DNA of 64,000 nt from Mesomycoplasma conjunctivae (GTDB lineage Bacteria; Bacillota_I; Bacilli_A; Mycoplasmatales; Metamycoplasmataceae): positions 639,743-703,742 of the forward strand of contig NC_012806.1 in assembly GCF_000026765.1 (NCBI RefSeq). Reading direction: 5' to 3'. The notes under the pieces are model-generated. The model was not told the DNA's origin, did not search any database, and saw only the letters and a list, made by a program, of their open reading frames with translations. This document shows positions 21,657 to 30,360 of this stretch, piece after piece. Numbering within the stretch: the stretch's first letter is position 1; the number at the start of each line of letters is the position of its first letter. The position numbers were made by a program, and so were the translations under genes.

Positions 21657-22625
21657 TTATGTTTGATTAATTTTATTATATTTTTCTACTAGAAAACTGC
21701 TATTTGCATTTTTAGTTGTAAAAACTTCTTTGAGTGGAACCTTTTCTATTTTACCATTTAAGTGGCCAACTGCAAAACCAGATTCACCATTAACTATTAA
21801 CTCAACTGCATATACACCCATTTGAGCAGCAAGGATACGTTCAAAAGCTGATGGCCTTCCTCCTCTTTGCAAGTGTGCTAACTCAACATGTTTAGTAACA
21901 AAACCTGTTGAGCTTTCAATATATTTGGCTAGTGCTTTTAAATCATCAATTACATATTCACTTACATTAATAATGACATTAGATTTACCTTTTGCAAATT
22001 GTTGTTTAACAATTTCTACTATTTCTTCATCTGAAGGTCTAAAAGTATTTGTAATAATAATTTCAGAACCAGTTGCAATTCCAGAATAAAGAGCTAAATC
22101 CTGACAATGTCGACCCATAACTTCTACCAAAAAAACTCTTTTATGAGAAGCTGCTGTATCTCTTAATTTATCAATAGATTCTACAATTGTATTTAGTGCA
22201 GTGTCAAAACCAATTGTGTAATCTGTAAATTGAATATCATTGTCAATAGTTCCTGGTAAACCAATAACTTTAACCCCTAGTTTATGTAATTTATAGCCAC
22301 CTTTGTATGTTCCATCACCACCAATGACAACTAAAGATTCAATTCCTAACTCATCAAGAATTTCTTTTGCTTTTTTTTGTACTTCAAGCTCGCGAAATTC
22401 CACAAAACGAGTAGAACCAATCACTGTTCCACCTAATGATCCAATGGTGTCATAACCAAATTCTTTTGCTGACTTAATATTTTTATTAATAATCCCACTG
22501 TACCCGTTAAAAATGAAATAAGGCTCAATATTATAGCTAATTGCAGCTTTGGCAACCGCTTTTAAAGCACTATTCATTCCGGGTGAGTCCCCACCAGAAG
22601 TTAAAATACCAATTTTTCTAACCAT
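21657..22625 (-). CDS. pfkA: 6-phosphofructokinase
   Basis: ATP-dependent phosphorylation of fructose 6-phosphate, the committed step of glycolysis. The 322-residue product is of normal length. It has the ATP-binding N-terminus IGILTSGGDSPGMN, VVIGGDGTYKG, the catalytic loop GLPGTIDNDI, the MGRHCQDLAL region and the GRPSAFERILAAQMG segment. There are no internal TGA codons. A TAAGGA site precedes the start. It lies 70 nt downstream of tRNA-Lys on the same strand with no clear terminator between them. Its presence implies a glucose-fermenting organism. Confidence 0.97.
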   Translation of the reverse strand: MVRKIGILTSGGDSPGMNSALKAVAKAAISYNIEPYFIFNGYSGIINKNIKSAKEFGYDTIGSLGGTVIGSTRFVEFRELEVQKKAKEILDELGIESLVVIGGDGTYKGGYKLHKLGVKVIGLPGTIDNDIQFTDYTIGFDTALNTIVESIDKLRDTAASHKRVFLVEVMGRHCQDLALYSGIATGSEIIITNTFRPSDEEIVEIVKQQFAKGKSNVIINVSEYVIDDLKALAKYIESSTGFVTKHVELAHLQRGGRPSAFERILAAQMGVYAVELIVNGESGFAVGHLNGKIEKVPLKEVFTTKNANSSFLVEKYNKINQT

Positions 22626-22695
22626 GATTGTCCTTAAAATTTAACTATAAACTATAAAAAAAGCAAACTAATTAAAAGCTGGTCATTTAATGAAA

Positions 22696-22771
22696 TGGTA
22701 CGCCCTAGAGGATTTGAACCTCTGACCCAATGATTAAAAGTCATTTGCTCTACCTGCTGAGCTAAGGGCGC
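22696..22771 (-). tRNA. tRNA-Lys (anticodon TTT)
   Basis: A 76-nt cloverleaf with acceptor GCGCCCT paired to AGGGCGT, D-arm AGCTCAGCAGGTAGAGC, anticodon loop CTTTTAA (anticodon TTT), T-arm with GGTTCAAATCC, and an encoded 3' CCA. It lies 3 nt after tRNA-Leu and is probably co-transcribed with it. Confidence 0.97.
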
Positions 22772-22774
22772 ACT

Positions 22775-22860
22775 TGGTGCTCGAGACTGGACTTGAACCA
22801 GCACGGGATTGCTCCCGAGGGATTTTAAGTCCCTTGCGTCTACCATTCCGCCACTCGAGC
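22775..22860 (-). tRNA. tRNA-Leu (anticodon TAA)
   Basis: An 86-nt class II tRNA with a long variable arm (CGGGAGCAATCCCG). Acceptor stem is GCTCGAG/CTCGAGC, the anticodon loop is ACTTAAAAT (anticodon TAA), the T-loop is GGTTCAAGTCC, and CCA is encoded. It is the first gene of the tRNA pair. Confidence 0.97.
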
Positions 22861-22892
22861 TTGATTGGCTTTTAAGTAATTTGCAATAGTTA

Positions 22893-22898
22893 ATTATA
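22893..22898 (-). promoter_or_regulatory. -10 box of the tRNA-Leu/tRNA-Lys promoter
   Basis: TATAAT on the minus strand, 32 nt upstream of the tRNA-Leu 5' end, with a TTTTGA-like hexamer about 16 nt further upstream. This gives a short pre-tRNA leader of about 25 nt. Confidence 0.6.
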
Positions 22899-22937
22899 TA
22901 TGATTTTTAATTTTTCAAAATAAAAAATATAATTTTT

Positions 22938-23441
22938 TTAATAATTGTTTTTAATTCTCTCTAAATTTGTGCGATATTTTTTGTCATAGGCATCAAAAAT
23001 AATCTCTTCATCCCAATTTAATATCTTAATAAAACCTAAAAAGTAATTAATTAATTCTTTTAAAATATCCTTGTCTTTGTGCAATAAAAACTCAGATGAC
23101 AACACAAAAACCTTTTTAAATTGATTATTAATGTCATAGTTTTCAACTTGTTTGGGTTGAAAATTATGACCCAGCTGAAAATGCAGTGATGCTGATGTTA
23201 GAAAATGAATAGCATCGGCATATTCTTCGATGATCTTATCAGTGTTATTTTTTTTATTAATTTTTCAATATTTAAAACTTTCTATTTCATTTGCAAACTC
23301 GGCAATTTCAACAATTGCAGCAATGATGACTTGATCTTCTCAAACAGCATTTTCCTGATTTATTCTACCATGTTTGCTAGTATATTCTGTAAAAGCTAAA
23401 TCCAATTGTTTTTGCTTTTCAAAAATAGTTTTTAAATTCAT
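22938..23441 (-). CDS. dut: Dimeric all-alpha dUTPase
   Basis: Hydrolyses dUTP to dUMP and pyrophosphate, keeping uracil out of DNA. The 167-residue product reads through two TGA codons. It carries the paired acidic helices of the all-alpha NTP-pyrophosphatase fold: EIAEFANEIESFKYWK early, then EEYADAIHFLTSASLHF, and the C-terminal NWDEEIIFDAYDKKY. These match the dimeric dUTPase family common in Firmicutes and mollicutes; a related MazG-like NTP pyrophosphatase is the alternative. The ATG at 23441 has no ribosome site and lies only 8 nt after a perfect TATAAT, so the mRNA is probably leaderless. Confidence 0.8.
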
Positions 23442-23476
23442 AACACAATATTATAACATTTATATATAATTTAAGT
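23442..23476. promoter_or_regulatory. Divergent dut / rbgA promoter region
   Basis: Only 35 nt separate the two start codons. TATAAT lies at 23450-23455 on the minus strand (for dut) and at 23465-23470 on the plus strand (for rbgA). Each is 6-8 nt from its ATG, so transcription should start at or within a few nt of the start codon of each gene. No ribosome site fits upstream of either ATG. Confidence 0.65.
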
Positions 23477-24301
23477 ATGATAATTAATTGATTTCCTGGT
23501 CATATGGCCAAAGGTTTAAACCAAATTAAAGAAAAAGCCATTCTAGCAGATCTTTTTGTAGTAATTCTCGATGGTAGGGCACCGCTTTTAACTTATAATA
23601 AGGATTTTGATAAAATTGCACCTCACAAACCAAGGTTAATACTAATTAGCAAAATAGATGTTAGTGATCATCTTAAATTAAATAGAATAGCAAAGCAATT
23701 AGCTAATGAAAATACTGATGTTCTGCTTGTAAATCTAAAGTTAAATAGTAGTAAAAAATTAATAATGAAAAAACTTGATATGTTTTTTTACCAAAAACAA
23801 AAAAAACAAGCACACAAAGGTTATGTAAACTCAGATTTAAGAGTTTTTGTTGTTGGCATGCCAAATAGTGGAAAATCTACCCTTATTAATTTATTAACCG
23901 GTGCAAAATTAAAAGCTGCCAATAGCCCTGGAATTACAAAAACTAATCAATGAATTAGCAGTGGTAGATTTATGTTTTTAGATACCCCAGGTATTTTATT
24001 ACCAAAACTAGAAAACCAAGAAGATGCCTTTAAATTAGTAGTAATTTCGGCAATTAAACAAGAAATTTTTCCTTTAAAATTCTTGTTTAATAGGACCTAC
24101 AAACTAATATCAAATGAATATCCAAACTTGATTAGCGATTTAGCTCTTAGACCTAGTCAAGATGACAATGAAATTGATTTAAATCTAAAAAAATTGGCCA
24201 AAAGTAAAAATTTTAGCACAGCAAAAGAAGACTATGATTATAATAGAGCTATGAATTGGTTTGTCAACTACATAAAAAATGCAAAAATCACACTTGATTA
24301 A
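23477..24301 (+). CDS. rbgA: Ribosome biogenesis GTPase A
   Basis: A circularly permuted GTPase that helps late assembly of the 50S subunit. The 274-residue product begins MIINWFPGHMAKGL, the classical RbgA/YlqF N-terminus, with a TGA-coded Trp. The G motifs are in permuted order: G4-like LISKIDVSD comes first, then G1 GMPNSGKST, then G3 DTPG, followed by a helical C-terminal domain. It lacks an upstream ribosome site; the -10 box ends 6 nt before the ATG. smpB follows 26 nt downstream. Confidence 0.95.
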
Positions 24302-24327
24302 AATAGTTTAATTTTGAAAGGTCAACA

Positions 24328-24762
24328 ATGAAAATTATTAGTAATAATAAAATTGCCAAGTTTGATTACCAAATTCTTGATGACTACGTTGCCGGAATTT
24401 CACTTTTAGGTTGAGAAGTAAAATCAATTCGGGCAGGACAAGTTAATTTAAGAAACTCTTTTTGTTATTTTAAAGATAATGAACTCTTTGTCACTAATAT
24501 GCACGTCAGTGAATATATGAATGTCAAAGGTGATCCTACAAGATCGCGAAAATTACTTTTAAAAAGAAGCCAATTGAATAAATTGCTAAAACAAAAAACT
24601 CAACAAAAATTAACTATTATTCCTTTAAATATTGGTTGAAAAAATGGAAAAATTAAACTAACAATTGCACTTGCAAAAGGAAAAACTAAATATGATAAGC
24701 GCCAATCTATTAAAGAAAAAGATGAAAAAAGAAAGATTGAAAAACTATGAAAAAATTATTAG
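24328..24762 (+). CDS. smpB: SsrA (tmRNA)-binding protein
   Basis: SmpB brings tmRNA to stalled ribosomes. The 144-residue product opens with a beta-barrel core (KIAKFDYQILDDYVAGISLLGWEVKSIR), has the NLRNSFCYFKDNELFVTNMHVSEY stretch, and ends in a basic tail (KGKTKYDKRQSIKEKDEKRK). Several Trp are TGA-coded. A GAAAGG site precedes the ATG. The last 16 nt overlap the start of the nuclease gene in another frame, suggesting coupled translation. Confidence 0.95.
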
Positions 24763-25394
24763 CTCCATTAATGTTTTTATTTAGTTTATCACTAGCTAGT
24801 TGTAGTCCACTAAACTCTGTAAATCAGCAAAAAGTCTGTAAAAATGAAGAAAAAGTAGATTTTATTAATAATCAGAATTTACCCTTTGTTTACAAAGCAA
24901 CTCGAATTCAAGTTGGTAATAAATATTTAACAAAAGTAAAAAGTGTTTACGATGGTGATACTTTTACCGATTATGTTGGAAACAAGATTAGACTCTTTGG
25001 TATTGATACTCCAGAAATCAAAAATACTAAGAAAAGTAGAAAATTAGATCCAAAATTAGCTAGATTGTATGCTGAAAAAGCAAAAAAGATTCTCAGAGAT
25101 TATATTGAAAACTCAACTGTAGAAATTGAAGTTGTAGCCAAAGATGATTATGGAAGAAATGTTGCAATTATTAGAAAAAATGACCAAATAATTAACCTCA
25201 TTTTATTAGCGCGCGGACTAGCAATCATGCGTTACTTTGATATCGATAATAAGAAAAGTAAATACTACCAACCAAATTACAAAAAACTTTATAATACCTT
25301 TAAAAGCGCTGAAGAAAACGCTAAAAAACAAAAGTTAAATGTTTGATCTCAAGACGATATTAACAAAATATATGTCTTGAAGAAAAATAGCTAA
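24747..25394 (+). CDS. Thermonuclease-family (SNase) lipoprotein
   Basis: A surface nuclease that would degrade host DNA or RNA to supply nucleotides. The 215-residue product has a signal peptide ending in SLASC (Cys 19) and then a staphylococcal-nuclease domain. The residues matching the catalytic set are present: Asp in YDGDTF, Arg, Asp and Glu in IRLFGIDTPE, and Arg in DDYGRNVA. One TGA is Trp. It overlaps smpB by 16 nt and ends in a strong terminator. It links functionally with the nucleotidase lipoprotein at 48.6 kb and the phosphorylases. Confidence 0.9.
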
Positions 25395-25407
25395 CTTATA
25401 AAAATTA

Positions 25408-25450
25408 AATATTAAAAAAAGAGATCTTTTAAATCTCTTTTTTTAATATT
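25408..25450. terminator. Bidirectional terminator between nuclease and smc
   Basis: A perfect 18-bp inverted repeat (25408-25425 with 25433-25450, loop CTTTTAA) with A-run and T-run flanks. It sits between the convergent nuclease gene (plus) and smc (minus), so it can stop both transcripts. Confidence 0.9.
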
Positions 25451-25470
25451 TGTAAAACTGTTGGCCTAAA

Positions 25471-28413
25471 TTATTGCATTTCATCTTTTAGCAGTGATTT
25501 AGCTTTTGACAACTCGATAGAGAAAATAGAGGTAACACCACGTTTTTGCATAGTTACACCTAATAATTGTTCCACACGAGACATTGTTCCATGACGGTGT
25601 GTAATAATTAAAAACTGGGTATTTTCTTTGAGTTGCTTTAGAAATTCAACATAACGAATAACATTAGCCTCATCAAGAGCTGCTTCAACCTCATCTAAAA
25701 TACAGAGTGGAATTGGTTTAGCTTTGATGATCGAAAAGAGCAATGAAATTGCAATAATTGCTTTTTCACCACCAGAAAATAGTTTTAAATTCTTAATAGT
25801 TTTTCCAGGAGGCTGCGCACTTATTTCAATTCCAGAATTTAAAATATCATTTTTGTCACTAAAGAAAATTTTCGCTGATCCACCACCGAACATATTTTGA
25901 AATACTAGGTTGAACTCAGAATTAACTAAATCTACTACCTCAACAGTTTTGTTAATAATAATTTTATCTAAATCACTAATAGCTTCCAAAATCTTACTCT
26001 TAGCGGTTTCAAGTTCTTCATGATGAGCTTGGAGTTTTTCAAAACGTTGTTGTGTTTCTTGAAAATCATCAATAGCATCTAAATTAACATTACCAAGAGC
26101 TTTAATTTCATCATTTAACTGTTTAACAAATTTTCGAGCATCACTAATTTCAATATCTAAAATGTAATTTTGGGAAGCTGCCTCAAATGTAAGATTATAT
26201 TTTTGAGTAAGACGAATATTAAGGTTATCAAGGATAAGCTCAACTTTATTTAGATCGTTTTTCTTCTCATTTAAAGCATTATTGGTCTTACGTTGTTGAT
26301 TACCAAGTTGCTGATTTAAAATAGATAATTGATTAATTTGTTCATTAATGCGATCTAATTTTTCATTTTGTGTTTTTAGATCAATTTCTAAAAAAGAAAT
26401 TTTATTTTCTAGTTGTAATTTAGCTTCAAAACTTTTTTCAATGATGGAATCAGAATCATTGTGCTGTGATTGAATATTTAAATATTCTTTATTTTCTATT
26501 TGAATTTTATAAAGTTTATCTTTTAATTCAGAAAGGCTAAAATTTAAATTGCTTAACTTAATATCTAAATTATTAATATTAGTAGCAAGCTCGGAAATTT
26601 CAGTTTCATTTTTGTGCTTAATAAGATCTAATTCTTGTTCTTTTTTATTGTAAAATTCAATTTTGCTCTTTAATTCATCAATTTGAAATTCAATGTTTGT
26701 GCTTGATTCTACTTTTTGGCGATGACCACCTGTAATTGTTCCACTTGGGCGAACAATATCACCTTCTAAAGTTACAATTACATACTTAAAATCGATAATT
26801 TTAGCAATACGATTAGCATTTTCAATATTATCAACAACGATAATAGTTGCTAGCAAAAAATCTACTAAATTTGTATATTTTGGTTCGCTAGATATTAAAT
26901 TATAAGCTATATTTATAAAGCCTTTTTGGCCTCTTAAAACTAACATATGAGTCTCGTGAACGTAGCGTGGTTTAATAGATGTAAGAGGAATAAAAGTAGC
27001 AGTTCCACTCATGTTTTTCTTTAAAAAATTAACAGCTTCAACAGCATCTTCAGGTTTTTCAACTACAATTTGTTTGAGAGCAGGACCTATAGCTGCTTCA
27101 ACAGCGTTTGCATATTGCGAATCATACTTAATTAAGTCAGTAACTAAACCACAAAAACCAGAAAATAAAAAACTATTATCGATAATTGTTTTAGTACCTT
27201 TTGACAAAAAGGCTTTAGTTTCAAGAACTTTTTGCAATTGTAAAATTTGAGCTTCATTTTTTGAACGCTCAGAAATTAATCTTCGAATTGTACTTTCAAT
27301 TTCAATACGTTTATCATTATATATTTTATATTGTGATTGTTGTCTGGTTTTTTGATCATTTATTGTTAAAATTTGGCTATTTGTATTCTTAATTCGTTCT
27401 TCAATTTGCACATATTCTCTTTTAAGTGCCGCAATTTTTTGTTCAAAATTAACTTCGATCTCACCTGAGAGAACCATTTCTCGAAATTTTTGTGCTTTAG
27501 CTTCTTCAATATTGATGTTATCTAATTCTTTTTTAATTTCGTAAATTTCGCTTTTAATATTACTGATTTTCTTTTCTAAATCTTGTTTAATATTAGTGTT
27601 TTCAACAATAACTTGCTGATTTTTTTCATATTCAAGATTATTGCTATTATCATCTTGAGAAAGAACACTAATTTCTTGTTTTAAACTTGTTAATTTAGCA
27701 TTATAATCGTTTAAATCGTTTACAATAAGAGCAACTTCGACTGATTCAAGTGCACTTGATTTTTCAAGATAAATTTTAGCGTTTTCTGCTTGTTTTTCAA
27801 GATTTTTACTTTGACGTTCTAATTCACGAACTTTAATTTCAATTTTTTCAATTGCTGTTTTTGTTTGCTCTAATTTAGTTAGTGCTTCTTGTTTGTCTAA
27901 TTTATATTTAGCAGTACCGGCAACCTCTTCAATAACAGCCTTTCTTTGCTCTGGAGTTGCCTCTGCAATTTCACTTATAGTACCTTGAGAAATAATAGCA
28001 AGTGATGACTTAGAAATACCTGCATTAACTGCTAAATTACGAATGTCTTTGTAACGAACTGGTTGGTCATTGTAGAGATATTCATTACTTCCTTGACCTC
28101 GTTTTAAAACCCTTGCAACTGTAAAAACACGTGAAGATTCATCTTCAAGTGATTTGTCTTCAAAAGTTAAGCGCACCATTGCTTTATCAAGAGGTTTAAC
28201 AGTTTTTGAACCAGCAAAAATAACGTCATCCATGTTAGAACCACGAAGTTGTTTAACTGATTTTTCACCCAAAACCCATCTTATAGCATCATTGATGTTA
28301 GATTTCCCTGATCCATTTGGACCAACAATTCCAACGACAGAACCATCAAAAGCTATGCTTACAGGATCTGCAAAAGATTTAAAACCTTCTATTTCAATTT
28401 TTATTAACTTCAT
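25471..28413 (-). CDS. smc: Chromosome segregation ATPase SMC
   Basis: Forms the core of the condensin complex that compacts and resolves chromosomes. The 980-residue product has N-terminal FKSFADP, Walker A GPNGSGKSN, the ISQGTISEI segment, long coiled coils, a central hinge (residues about 390-560, FCGLVTDLI to GTITGGHRQ), a second coiled coil, and C-terminal signature LFSGGEKA plus Walker B LCILDEVEAALD. No TGA codon occurs in the whole gene. Start 28413 has an AGGTAG site and two TATAAT boxes just upstream. Confidence 0.98.
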   Translation of the reverse strand: MKLIKIEIEGFKSFADPVSIAFDGSVVGIVGPNGSGKSNINDAIRWVLGEKSVKQLRGSNMDDVIFAGSKTVKPLDKAMVRLTFEDKSLEDESSRVFTVARVLKRGQGSNEYLYNDQPVRYKDIRNLAVNAGISKSSLAIISQGTISEIAEATPEQRKAVIEEVAGTAKYKLDKQEALTKLEQTKTAIEKIEIKVRELERQSKNLEKQAENAKIYLEKSSALESVEVALIVNDLNDYNAKLTSLKQEISVLSQDDNSNNLEYEKNQQVIVENTNIKQDLEKKISNIKSEIYEIKKELDNINIEEAKAQKFREMVLSGEIEVNFEQKIAALKREYVQIEERIKNTNSQILTINDQKTRQQSQYKIYNDKRIEIESTIRRLISERSKNEAQILQLQKVLETKAFLSKGTKTIIDNSFLFSGFCGLVTDLIKYDSQYANAVEAAIGPALKQIVVEKPEDAVEAVNFLKKNMSGTATFIPLTSIKPRYVHETHMLVLRGQKGFINIAYNLISSEPKYTNLVDFLLATIIVVDNIENANRIAKIIDFKYVIVTLEGDIVRPSGTITGGHRQKVESSTNIEFQIDELKSKIEFYNKKEQELDLIKHKNETEISELATNINNLDIKLSNLNFSLSELKDKLYKIQIENKEYLNIQSQHNDSDSIIEKSFEAKLQLENKISFLEIDLKTQNEKLDRINEQINQLSILNQQLGNQQRKTNNALNEKKNDLNKVELILDNLNIRLTQKYNLTFEAASQNYILDIEISDARKFVKQLNDEIKALGNVNLDAIDDFQETQQRFEKLQAHHEELETAKSKILEAISDLDKIIINKTVEVVDLVNSEFNLVFQNMFGGGSAKIFFSDKNDILNSGIEISAQPPGKTIKNLKLFSGGEKAIIAISLLFSIIKAKPIPLCILDEVEAALDEANVIRYVEFLKQLKENTQFLIITHRHGTMSRVEQLLGVTMQKRGVTSIFSIELSKAKSLLKDEMQ

Positions 28414-28434
28414 AGTAAATCTACCTAATTTGTG

Positions 28435-28448
28435 ATTATATAATTATA
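28435..28448 (-). promoter_or_regulatory. smc promoter: two overlapping -10 boxes
   Basis: Two TATAAT hexamers on the minus strand (28435-28440 and 28443-28448), spaced by 2 nt and 22-30 nt upstream of the smc ATG. Either could serve as the -10 element. Confidence 0.5.
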
Positions 28449-28502
28449 CTATTTAAATAAAGAAAATATATAAATTTATAGATTAATCAAAGAAAAAAAT
28501 GA

Positions 28503-28525
28503 CTGTATTTTAGCAATAAATACAG
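28503..28525 (-). terminator. Terminator of the protease / membrane-protein operon
   Basis: Perfect 8-bp stem CTGTATTT/AAATACAG with loop TAGCAAT, followed on the minus strand by CATTTTTTTC. It lies about 50 nt past the stop codon of the 524-residue gene and upstream of smc. Confidence 0.75.
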
Positions 28526-28575
28526 CATTTTTACTTATAGAAAATTAAAACAAAAAATATTTTTCAAAAAAAATT

Positions 28576-30150
28576 TTAAGAATTTGTAATTTCTTGATAA
28601 ATTTTTTCAAACTCATCTAAGGTCTTAATTTTTTTAAACTCAAAATTATTAGCTTTTATACTAGGTTGTAAATTAATTTTTACATATATGTGCAAACGGT
28701 CAATATCTCGATAGAGAGGAGAATTTGCTAAATCACCACTAAATAAATCTCGATAATTGTAAGTATAAATTATGACTTTATTATTTTTTTCATCAAGTTT
28801 TCAGTACAAAAATTCATCATTGTAAATTTGTTCGGTATGTTGGTTATACAAAACAAAATCATTAAATTCAACTTTATCGTTGACTAAAAAGTTAGAATCT
28901 GGTGTAAATAAATTGGCTATATGAAAAGCTTGAGCTCACCAAATATTTCCAGCAGTATTATCAACTATTTGCTTAGCATCTTCATAATTTTTAATAATTT
29001 TATCTTCGAATAAAGAAGGGTTAATATTTTCGTAGCCAGAATCTATATAAAGATGAGTATAATTTTGATTTAATAATGATTGAATTTTATTTTTTTTAGA
29101 AATAAAATTAGTAAAATCATCATAGCGATTTGTTGAAAAAAGTGCATTATTTAAAATTAAATCATCAGAATTTTTAAAATGTATTTGCTCAATTTTAGGT
29201 GTTTTAGTGTTGAGTTTTGGTACTCACTTTGCAACTAAAAATATCTCTTGTTTATTGGATTGATATGCTTCTGGAAAATTAGGTACTTTTGGAATTTTTT
29301 TCTCATTTTTAAGTTCTTGGATATTTTCATAGCTAAAAGGAACTTGATGAGGTATTGGATTTATATTTCACTCAAAATAATTGTTAAAATCCTTGTTAAA
29401 TGAGTAAAAAACAATAGCTCCATTTTTTTCTACTATATTAAAAGGTCACAATGATTGGTCAACTGTGGTTCTGTTTGCAAATATTGATTCTCAAAATCCA
29501 TCACCTTCTTTAATATATACAATTAAATCATTTGTCTTAAATTTATTAGCATCTATTTTTGAGTTATAAACTGCACCATTAAGTTGGAAAAATTTTAAAT
29601 TTTTATCTTCAAAAATTGCATTATATTCATCAATATTTTGTACTACAAAAAAATTATCTCGCAGTTTATTTGTAATTAAATTAGCATCCACTTTTGTAAC
29701 AAACATGTCATTACCAAAATTGAGTTCATACACATTTTTATTAAAATACCAATTTGAAGCATAAAAATTTCAAAAAAAATTTTTAAAATAAACATCAGAT
29801 GTTAAATAAGGAAATTGTTTTAAAAGTTTTTCAACTTTACCAGGATGTTGTAAGAAAATATTTGTTCATTTTGGGTTTTTAAATCAGTAATAATCTTCAA
29901 AATTAAAGGGTCATGGCCGGTTTTGGGTTTGTGATTCTTTATTAATAATATTTTTAATTGATTTATTAAGATCGCCATATTTTTGATTAAAATCGTAAAT
30001 CATAGAATTTGTTGGTGAGATTATTTTTTTATTTGTTGGTGAGATTATTTTTTTATTTATTTTAAGACTGATAACAAGTCCAATAGTAGTTATGATTGTT
30101 ATTGGAGTAAAAATTCAAAACAATAATTTAAATTTGTTGTTGATTTTCAT
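28576..30150 (-). CDS. Unknown membrane-anchored protein beside the subtilase
   Basis: A 524-residue protein with one N-terminal membrane segment (residues about 8-28, FKLLFWIFTPITIITTIGLV) and a large predicted outer domain rich in Asn, Phe, Tyr and Lys. Residues about 33-48 contain an exact duplication of KKIISPTN, matching a 24-nt DNA repeat. Many TGA-coded Trp occur. I recognise no family. It starts 9 nt after the end of the protease reading frame tail and shares its terminator, so the pair is probably one operon. It may be a partner or substrate receptor of the protease, which is inference. Confidence 0.75.
30007..30054 (-). repeat. 24-nt exact tandem duplication
   Basis: Two adjacent identical 24-nt units (30007-30030 and 30031-30054). 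They duplicate eight residues (KKIISPTN) right after the membrane anchor of the 524-residue protein. The absence of divergence suggests a recent duplication. Confidence 0.95.
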
Positions 30151-30159
30151 AGTGTTTTC

Positions 30160-30360
30160 CTAATTATTAATAGTAAAAGATAATGCTAAATTATCATCAA
30201 TAGAATTATTAAATAATGCTGAACTATACTGTTTAACTTTTAATCTATAATTTCCATCTTTAGTTGCAGTATATTGTATCAACTCAATATTTGAATTTAC
30301 AGATTTACCAGTTAAATTATGGATAGGTACTCACTGCCATTTTGTTTGTACTCCAAAAAT
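30160..30360 (-). pseudogene. Out-of-frame C-terminal tail of the subtilase
   Basis: Downstream of the in-frame stop at 30312-30314, a second frame continues the expected C-terminal beta domain: NLTGKSVNSNIELIQYT, then KDGNYRLKVKQY, ending SFTINN at a TAG at 30160-30162. The main frame supplies the preceding strand (SDYDLFLEYKQNG). The two halves make one plausible domain only if a single-base frameshift lies near 30315-30350. It may be a genuine mutation, a sequencing error or, less likely, programmed shifting. Confidence 0.65.

Noticed and set aside
22652-22846. A 64-codon frame over the tRNA pair
   Set aside because: It is a by-product of the tRNA-Lys and tRNA-Leu genes, which fold as full cloverleafs.
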